Part shown: piece after piece, positions 57,102-64,000 of the stretch
Layout of the letters: every line of letters begins with the position of its first letter
How positions within the stretch are numbered: position 1 is the stretch's first letter
Source of the DNA: Wolfiporia cocos
Taxonomy: Eukaryota > Basidiomycota > Agaricomycetes > Polyporales > Phaeolaceae
NCBI GenBank assembly: GCA_029448655.1
Contig: JACCLO010000001.1
Coordinates: forward strand, 4,402,001-4,466,000
DNA length: 64,000 nt
Direction of reading: 5' to 3'
Translations under genes and position numbers: made by a program
The notes under the pieces: generated by a model
Database searches by the model: none
Told to the model about the DNA's origin: nothing
The model's input: the letters and a program-made list of their open reading frames with translations, nothing else

Positions 57102-59378
57102 CTAACGTGCTCTGCTCGTCTCGCTTCCGCGACCAACGCTAGAAGCCCTCTCAACTCCCGCGAATGTTCCCCTCAGCAACAAACCTTCCATGTCTCCTTT
57201 CGCCGCGCGAGTGAACATCGCCCCCAGCTTGCCAAAACACTCCCTGGTCCGCCTCTCGTTCTCCTTCACCTCCGCTAATTGCTTTTGCAGCTCCATGCTC
57301 GCCGTCTTGGCTTCTGCCCTGGCATGCTCTGCACGATCTTCTGCCTTACGCCGCGCCTCCACCTCGAGCCGGCACTGCTCCAGCGCATAGTTTTCCATCC
57401 GCTGTGCACCTGCCAGCTCCCGCGACGCATCGTCGAGCTGCCGTTCGAGCCGGCGTCGGGTATGTCGCTCCCCCGTAAGCTCATCCTCCAGCTTCCGTTT
57501 CGCCGTACGCGCCTCCGAAATGAAGACGCCATGGCTCGTGATCCTGTCGCGCAATGCTTGTATCTCTCGATCGAGCACTTGAATGTGACTATCATAACGC
57601 GAGGCCTGAACTCCCTGGTCGCGCCGCCTCGAGCTGTTGGCAGCACCGCTGACTCGGGGCAGGTTACTTGTGTTGGCGAGGTACTCCCGTACGCGTGTCA
57701 AGTCAAGTGCAGGAGGCGTAGAGACATTCATCGATATCTTGGCCGCGTTGCTGTTGAAGTCAGAGGTCTGGACGGGAACATCAGTGCCGTACACCTGACG
57801 TAGACATTCTGCTGCTTTGCGCGAATGCTCTCTGCTCTCATCGGTTGGAGCATCACCGGATCCGCGCTTTCGCAAGGCGAGCTCGCGGTGACACGTGGAG
57901 AGCATCAGGAATGCGGGCTTGAGATCTCGCGCTGTCATGCTTATGGAAGGCAACATCATAACTGCGACTATCGGGATCAGTCTATGCGCAAAGAGAGCAC
58001 GTCGGCGACTCACCTTCGATCATTGCTGTGATGACGGAAATCGCAGCATCGACGTTTCCTTTGCTCCGATAATGCCCGCTGACAATCATCCACTTGTTGC
58101 GATCAAGGGATCTGTTAGCAGTATCTCTTAGCAGGGTGATGATGCGTTGGGGATCTTCTTCCAATGTCTCGAGATCGAAGTCTACTTCTTCTTCCTTGAT
58201 TGACAAGGTGATACAAGATGAAGCTCTCGGTGGCAGCGTTCGAGAACCATCTGCGTTCGGCGCGGCGGCAAGATTCTGTGTATTTTCCTCCTGTGGAGTG
58301 GCGACATGCGGAAATCGAATACTGGACCTGTCAGGTGTCGTTTGCACAGGGATCGAGGTGCAGGAAGAAGAGGCTGGGCGCGCTGCACTAGGTCGACTCG
58401 CTTGCGACGCAGGCAACAGCGGTGCGGATGCATGCGAAAGGCGTTGCAGAAGTGGCATGACCGTGTACGGTACCAAGGGTGAGGGCGCTCCATATGACGA
58501 TCCGATTTGCGGGCCGGATTCTGCACGGTTCTCCTTGTCCCAGTCTGCCCGTTCACGACGAGCAGGAGTCGACGGCGAGGCAAAATCGCAGGTGTCATCA
58601 GGGTGAACAAGACCCAAGCGCTCGGCGGCTCGGCGGTGCCGACGCTTCGTGAGAGCTTTGCCTGCGCGACGTGTTCGTCTGCGCTTCAGAGCAGGAGTAG
58701 TATCATGCCCAGACTCACCCGAATCCGAGAACATTGCGTCAGAGCTGGGAGACTGGCAGCGCGATGAGCTGGACGTAGCGGCTGGCTGCATCGACGGAGG
58801 CCCTGGAGATGTAGATGAGCTTCGTTTTAAAACGAGAGCAAGCTCAACCGCCTGGCGGTTCAGCTGTTCAGTGCGGCGCTTGCCTCCGCGACGCATCCTC
58901 TTTTTCAATGCCCACACGGGAAAAACGGAGCCGCCATTGGACTTACCCATATGGGCGCTGTCCTGATGAACGTGAGGTTCATTTTCGACGGTTGCAAGGT
59001 CGGGCGTGCAATACTCCTGCTTCACTCGGTTGACCGGTGACTGCAGAGACGGGTTCGCGATGGAGTTGAAATGAGCAACTAGCTGTGGTGAGAACGCGAC
59101 GACGTGAACTCTCATGTCGGGAATCTGGACAGCGCGGGCGCGTTTGACACTTTCTTCTTCGGCGAACTCTAAGAAGCACGCAAATCCGTTTTTGCTTGCA
59201 ATATTGTAGGGATAGACTCCTGTTCTGAGCGCATATATGCGCGAGTTAGGCTCATATACGCTGCCAACGACACAAATCCGAACATTTTACCGCATCGGGA
59301 AAACACGTAGGAAATTGATGTCTGCATGCCAGTGGTTGTCTCAACGAACACAACGCGATTTACCCGTGCATCGCTCAT
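57102..59378 (-). CDS. Conserved hypothetical protein with C-terminal coiled coil
   Basis: Multi-exon gene of about 700 residues, no characterised relative known to me. The N-terminus MSDARVNRVVFVETT and INFLRVFP, then VYEPNSRIYALRTGVYPYNI and NGFACFLEFAEEESVKRARA, recalls a degenerate RRM-like fold (an FxxFLEFxxEExVxRA strand-helix), but only loosely. The middle is Ser/Pro-rich with strong basic runs (LKKRMRRGGKRRTEQLN, ALKRRRTRRAGKALTKRRHR), probably nuclear signals. The C-terminal 300 residues contain ARDLKPAFLMLSTCHRELAL, then a coiled coil: DREIQALRDRITSHGVFISE, ARTAKRKLEDELTGERHTRR, RLERQLDDASRELAGAQR and AEHARAEAKTASMELQKQLA. The last stretch (ECFGKLGAMFTRAAKGDMEG) follows it. The intron near 58010-57957 joins ISVITAMIE to the KPAF block. 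A nuclear role is inferred from the basic stretches. Confidence 0.7.
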
Positions 59379-61150
59379 GTTTGCTGAGTGGGATGTGGGA
59401 GGGACGGCGACGAGGGATGGAGGGGTCGACAATTTGAAAAGAAGTCCGCTCTGGTGGTGAACAAGCCGCTGCATGCTGTGAAGTGGAGTATGTCGACGGC
59501 ATGTCAAGCGGCCTGTCAGTCAAGACCTAGCTTGAAATGTGCCACAAGACTCCATAGTGAGTGAAGTATGCAGTAATAATCAGACCTAGTAATTATAAAA
59601 GCGATGCATTCCAAGCTCAAGATGGTTCGTCCTGATTGCGAACTGAACTGCAAATAATCCCAGCGGCGGTTGTTGAGGGAAAGTTGTGCTCGCAATCGAT
59701 CGGCGAGATTCTGATAATTGTTTACGACACGTTTTTGACGTCAGCAAACTCAGCGCCCGCAACAAATTATGCTCTTGAGCAGTAGTGCAGTAAGAAATAA
59801 TGGAGTAGCGCCGGTCCCGGCGTGGCCCGCTACGTTACACAGTGTACTGAGTTCTGAATTTTAAAGGCTGGGCCGTAAAGTCAGGCGCATGCGCCGAATG
59901 CGTTATGAATGACTTAGAGTACAACGTTTGCAATCGTTATTTATGTCGAGTGAAGGAGCATACAGAATCAGAGTACATGTTTTGGGTGACACGGCACTTA
60001 TGTTGAGCAGACACATTTGCATTTAAATGTAAGTGTGTATCAGGTGTACTATATGAAGCTACGGCGCAGTGAACACCCCAGAGCAGACCCGGGCCCTACA
60101 GCGCGTCCGGGCGAACCTGCTCAAGCGGCGGGTCGTCGGCGGGGGCAGCATGGACATCACTCACGGCTTCTGGAGAGGTAGACTTCAATGCAACGAAAGA
60201 AGATGCTTCTACAGCATCTTCTGGCATTTGGAAGGCGACACACGAAGGTTTTTGAAGACTTTCGCAGCATCATTTGTATGCACCTCTAGTGCCACGGGTG
60301 TGGAATAAGGAGCTCTCCGCTGAGGTAAAGAGGGGGTACACTTTCCGGTCAACAAGTGACGGAAGAGAGAGACCGACCGTCCGGTAACATCCGCGAGTGG
60401 GTCGATGCTGATGCTATGGCTGGTCAAAGGGCCAGAAGCAGCTGAAGGAATTGCGAAGCAGGAAGTGTAGAAACTCCTATATCGGCAAGCACGTTGCGCG
60501 TCTGTTGCATATCTCATGGTACGTAAGGTGGAGCATTCTGCCTGACGAACTCCTGGTTCGCAGACAGAATTTTCCAGGGGGACAACGGCAGTGGTATATG
60601 GAACGCTACCACGAGAGACAGGAGGGTGTAGCAATAGGTGGAAAAAGAAGAAACGTACCTAAAGGATGGCATCTAAACTGGTGTGGACAGAGAGCGAAGG
60701 CACGTGTATGGAGATTTAGGGCAGGAGTTTTGCCCCCGATCAGCATTTTTGGCGGACGATCAGTTTTGATCAGAGGTACAAGAACACTACTGACGTAGCG
60801 GGAATATTCGATGCGCAAAGTTAGTCATACAAGCGGTGTTTTGGGAGTCGAACCGCAGAGGAGCGGTGGAAGTCATCAAGCGGGAATACAGAAATTTCAA
60901 TCGAGGGTCTGCTTGGCATAGGGAAGAGAGATATCGCGGATGAGCGAGGTAAGCCAAAGGAACTGTAAGTAGCATGCATAAGGGTGTCGCAGTCACGGAC
61001 GTAGCGACCCATGGTTGGCGAGTTGTCGCAAGAGGTAAGACAATGTGGAGCAATGGAGCAAGAAGCACTAAGATCTCAATTGGTAAGGTTGGGGGTCCAT
61101 GTCTGCTGTGGTTAAGTCCTAGCTCCGTGAGCCAAGATGGGCCAAATCTG
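59379..61150. other. AT-richer intergenic region with one GC-rich island
   Basis: About 1.8 kb separating two minus-strand genes. Apart from the exon-like island at 60064-60176 and the promoter of the gene at 59378, I see nothing. Confidence 0.4.
60064..60176 (+). other. Isolated exon-like island
   Basis: A short GC-rich stretch in AT-richer surroundings, open on the plus strand, encoding NTPEQTRALQRVRANLLKRR then VVGGGSMDITHGFW. It begins just after an AG (CCCCAG) and ends at a donor-like GAGAG|GTAGAC. It looks like a single orphan internal exon. Source gene unknown to me. Confidence 0.35.
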
Positions 61151-62308
61151 TCAGATTGTCCTCTAATGACCGGTAGGAAGCAGTGTTTCTTCAAAGGCTT
61201 GGGAGATTCAGCTACATACCTTCGCAGCAGACCAATCCGCGACTACTTGTGCTATCCTCTCTTTCAACGATTGTTTGCATTGTTCGCAGGTGAGGCCATT
61301 CTCTACCGGGCGGAGCGTGGCTTGGAGCAGATTTGTTGACAAATCTGGAACGCAGCGTGCGACTGGTGTTACCTTTGTTCGTATCGCATACAGGACTCGG
61401 AACGCACTAGGTCTTGCATCCCATACCAGATGCGCAGAAGCGAGGGCCCATGCGCGCGTCAAGTATCTTTGCTGCGCATCGCTACAATCAGGTGTCTCCA
61501 TGTGTGGATTTGGCGGATGCAGCAACAAGCCCTTTAGCGCCTCGTTGCGGCCATAATGTAAGATGAAGAGGCGCTTCAGATACACGGGTCCTATCCGTTT
61601 TGCGAGCTCGTCAGTGAGGGAGGGCAACGAATATGCAAGGAGGTGAGGTGATACGGCAACGGCGAGGTCTTCGAGCTCGTGCGAGCCTGCCAGGGCGAAC
61701 GTATCGATTGGCCGCGTCGGCGCAGATGAGAGGAGGAGCGCGAAGAGCGGCGAACCGGACACAACGCACTGCTTTAAGGGAACACCATACTTCACGAGAG
61801 CGCCGAGCGCTGCCTCGAGTGTCTCAAATGATGGCATGAACTGGCTGGCGGAGAAGTTGTAGATGGTGTGTATAGCGACATTCAGCACGTCCGCAGATTC
61901 AGCGAGCGTAATCATCGGCGTTCCGCCGCGCTGTGCCTGTGCCTTCGGAGGAAGCAGGGAGCAAAATCCATTCTCGGAAGCGCCGAGTATCCGGTAGCAA
62001 TGGACGTGGAAGTAGACCTTATCCGACGAGACAAGGATGAGGTCGGAAGGCAGCTGGTCGACGACTGCGTTCGGATGGAAAGTCGTCGAGACAGACATCA
62101 TGGCGCTGCCACTGATGCGAGCACCATCCATCGGTGTCCCGACCTGAGGACGGTATCACTCAAGCGCGAAGGTTGTCAAACTATCAGTAAGGCTTACCGG
62201 AGTCCTCGCCTGAGTGCTCATTCTATGGTCCGTCACTGTCGTATCGTCGTTGGCAGGCAAGTCGCCGAATCCAAATAGTAGCTGTGGACCGAAGTTGAAG
62301 TGGTTCAT
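61151..62308 (-). CDS. BTB/POZ-domain protein (Agaricomycete type)
   Basis: Three exons (62308-62198, 62143-61220, 61162-61151) give 348 residues. The start MNHFNFGPQLLFGFGDLPAN leads to TFHPNAVVDQLPSDLILVSS, then DKVYFHVHCYRILGASENGF, the BTB opening in which a bar-like strand pair precedes FxVHxxxLxxxS. Later conserved parts are MITLAESADVLNVAIHTIYN, EDLAVAVSPHLLAYSLPSLT, DELAKRIGPVYLKRLFILHY and LTRAWALASAHLVWDARPSA. A C-terminal NGLTCEQCKQSLKERIAQVV carries CxxC. The last exon is only 12 nt and encodes RTI plus stop, completing the usual KRTI ending; without it the frame reads VCS and stops. BTB domains mediate dimerisation and often recruit Cullin-3, but no partner can be read here. A TATA-like AAATATAAAC lies about 85 nt upstream. 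Confidence 0.82.
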
Positions 62309-63389
62309 TCGTGGGTGAGTGAGTGGAGGCGATGGCTAGATAGTACCAGAGTGATAGCCCATGTGTGCTGTTGACGTCCATACCGTTGTTTATATTTGCC
62401 ATAACGCACCACGCGTCTTGTATCCGGCAGGGTTAGCAACCACCCTCGACGTGCACAATTGGCCTCCACCACCCGGGAACATGGCTCGGAAAATGCGCGC
62501 TGACAGTTAATCACGGACAACAATCGTTTAAATGTTTTGAGCTAGAATAAAAGATGAAAATACCACCCCTATCCTCCGTCAATGGAAGGCAGATGATTCA
62601 TGGACAGTAGCAGGTACTGGCGTGTACAAGCACAGAGACCGCTCTGAACAAGATGTGGGACGATGGGGCGGAACAACCGTGTGCCAGTGCTTCGTTACAC
62701 CGGATCCTGCCCGATAACCTGAAAATTCATGAGAGCAGTACATGGGGCCACTCCACATGGTTGGCCCGACTCCATATGCTGATGGGAAACTTCATGACGG
62801 GACCAAATTCTAGTCGTTTTGCTCTGCCGTTTCTTCCGCTATGGCCTACCGGCAAGACGGGCGCTCTTGCTCGGTATGTGATCGATTGATCTCTGGCTCC
62901 TCTACGAGTTCGTCAGCGCATACCTTGGAAGGCTCGGTATCAAAAACGCCGACTTTCAGATGCATTCGATTTTCTACTGTCATGAAAGAGAATGTGGCCT
63001 GAGGCCCCCAAACCTGACAAGTGGACGAGAGAAGCGATGAAGGTATGCCACTTTCTGGCGTCGGCATGTAGCATCACGCACAATGACTGACTGAGATAAC
63101 CTATTGTTCGTTCAAACAGGCACACAATGATTGAATTTTCGCCGTCTGGACTGACCTGCTCCATTAGACGCGCATCGTACTGGACGCGCGCACGTGCGTC
63201 GATCATTGAGCGCTCCGTTCGGCCGATCCCGAAATTATTTAGTGCAAGCCATGGTTGAAATGCTTCGACACCTGCCTTACGACATGCCGCTGGTGATGCG
63301 CTAGTGCGCTATATACTATCACTGGCCCACATTTTCGCATGTCCCACAAAGCTTTGCCTGTATCTTCATGACACCAGGCCCAAATCTCT
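62309..63389. other. Intergenic region between the BTB gene and the right-hand repeat
   Basis: About 1.1 kb. Minus-strand open stretches at 62846-63067 and 62940-63206 (for example MIDARARVQYDARLMEQVSP) overlap and have splice-like signals, but I cannot identify them. They could be decayed exons. Confidence 0.35.
62388..62397 (-). promoter_or_regulatory. TATA-like element of the BTB gene
   Basis: Minus-strand AAATATAAAC about 85 nt before the ATG at 62308. Confidence 0.4.
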
Positions 63390-63560
63390 CGGAGTTTTTT
63401 TTAAATGATAGCTATGCATCTCTAGTATAAGATGTATTTTTTTGAACCTCTGAAAGTGCAATCTGCATGATACCGAAGCCCGTGAAGTATCGCAACAGCA
63501 ATGCAACGCATCACGGCATGCTGCTACCGGTGGCGACGAACGCGATCGCAGCCGCTACGA
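63390..63560 (+). repeat. Dispersed repeat, copy T (truncated)
   Basis: Same family as 33715-34262 and 36040-36680. Shared landmarks are TCTCGGAG, AAATGATAGC.ATGCATCTC (63403), TAGTATAAG (63424), GCATGATACCGAAGCCC (63466), CAACAGCAATGCAAC and GGCATGCTGC..CCGGTGGCGA (63514). About 80 bp present in copy R is missing here, and the distal half is absent. Confidence 0.7.
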
Positions 63561-63632
63561 CTCTGCGTGATGTACAGATCTATCCAAGCGAGCCTCAAAT
63601 TAACTGTGCTAGAATCAAGAGCTACATGCAAT

Positions 63633-64000
63633 TCATCGTTGCGTACTAGGTCCGGGGGCCGGGTATGGTGTAGTATAATAATATGATGAGTATGAGTGGA
63701 ATCCGGCAACAACAGTTTGGTGACTGGGTGGGTACACATTCTCTTGGAATTGTAATGACCCATTGCTATGCTGAGCAGTTGTATTGTTCGACGTGACTAC
63801 ACAGAATGTGGGCGGGCCTGAATCAACTCGTTGACGCCTGGCGGGCGGCTGATTCTCGTCTGAGAACGGCGCGCTGCGCTTCTCACCGCCACGGGCCAGG
63901 AGAAGACCGCGGAACCGCTCGTTCTGTTGCAAGGCCGTATGCGAATCCAGGTGGGCTTTGATTGCATCTATGAGTGCCGCCTTTGTACCGTCAGTTGATA
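63633..64000 (-). CDS. SAP-domain protein, 3' part, cut by right window edge
   Basis: The minus strand enters the window in an open frame that reads STDGTKAALIDAIKAHLDSH, continues TALQQNERFRGLLLARGGEK and a basic/polar stretch with SDENQPPARRQRVDSGPP, and ends PYPAPGPSTQR at a stop (63635-63633). The opening segment matches the second half of a SAP motif (LSTxGTKAxLIxxI), a helix-turn-helix for DNA or RNA binding in nuclear proteins. The RRQR basic patch supports nuclear location. The 5' portion, including the start and the first SAP helix, is outside the window. The Tyr/Ser/Pro-rich tail (SYSSYYYTTPYP) is low-complexity. Confidence 0.6.
   Translation of the reverse strand, partial: STDGTKAALIDAIKAHLDSHTALQQNERFRGLLLARGGEKRSAPFSDENQPPARRQRVDSGPPTFCVVTSNNTTAQHSNGSLQFQENVYPPSHQTVVAGFHSYSSYYYTTPYPAPGPSTQR

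Overview
The window reads as nuclear DNA of a filamentous basidiomycete, most likely an Agaricomycete. Genes are close together on both strands and are cut by many short introns (about 50-60 nt, GT...AG, with CTNAC-like branch sites). Coding GC is high. Several families present (DUF6534 membrane proteins, small cysteine-rich secreted proteins, the C-terminal CEQCGAIE hypothetical, a BTB protein ending in KRTI) are ones I know mainly from Agaricomycetes. Exon joins were worked out by hand from frame continuity and splice signals; no alignment or RNA evidence was available.

Layout. 0-4.4 kb: the 5' end of a plasma-membrane Na+/H+ antiporter (NHA1 type, minus, runs off the left edge), an unidentified minus-strand gene, and ribosomal protein uS5/RPS2 (plus). 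5.15-10.95 kb: a direct tandem duplication of about 2.9 kb, each copy carrying a DUF6534 seven-helix membrane protein gene. 12.6-18.4 kb (plus): ornithine decarboxylase antizyme with a programmed +1 frameshift, two related small proteins, a DUF1771-Smr nuclease-like protein and a mitochondrial-type J-domain protein. 19-25.8 kb (minus): a concentrative nucleoside transporter, a DCAF7/WDR68-type WD40 protein and an MFS sugar transporter. 25.8-32.9 kb: a broken small cysteine-rich secreted protein gene, mitochondrial pyruvate carrier MPC2 (minus), an APQ12-like nuclear-envelope protein and a conserved hypothetical (both plus).

33-37.7 kb is a gene-poor, repeat-rich island with two inverted copies of a dispersed repeat (a third copy lies at 63.4 kb) around a tiny-exon gene for a glycine-rich membrane protein. 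37.8-50.2 kb (minus): Mediator subunit MED12, the Pol III factor BRF1 and a conserved unknown. 50.2-55.5 kb is a long GC-rich stretch with no gene I can support. 55.5-62.3 kb (minus): ribosomal protein uS7/RPS5, a coiled-coil protein, a small orphan exon-like island, and a BTB protein. The right edge holds the 3' part of a SAP-domain protein gene.

Most genes are unlinked housekeeping functions: translation (RPS2, RPS5), transcription (MED12, BRF1), polyamine control (antizyme) and transport. I see no biosynthetic cluster, CRISPR array, tRNA or rRNA. The strongest unusual signals are the antizyme recoding site (TTT TGA C rather than the common TCC TGA), single-codon first exons, the DUF6534 tandem duplication and the dispersed inverted-repeat family.
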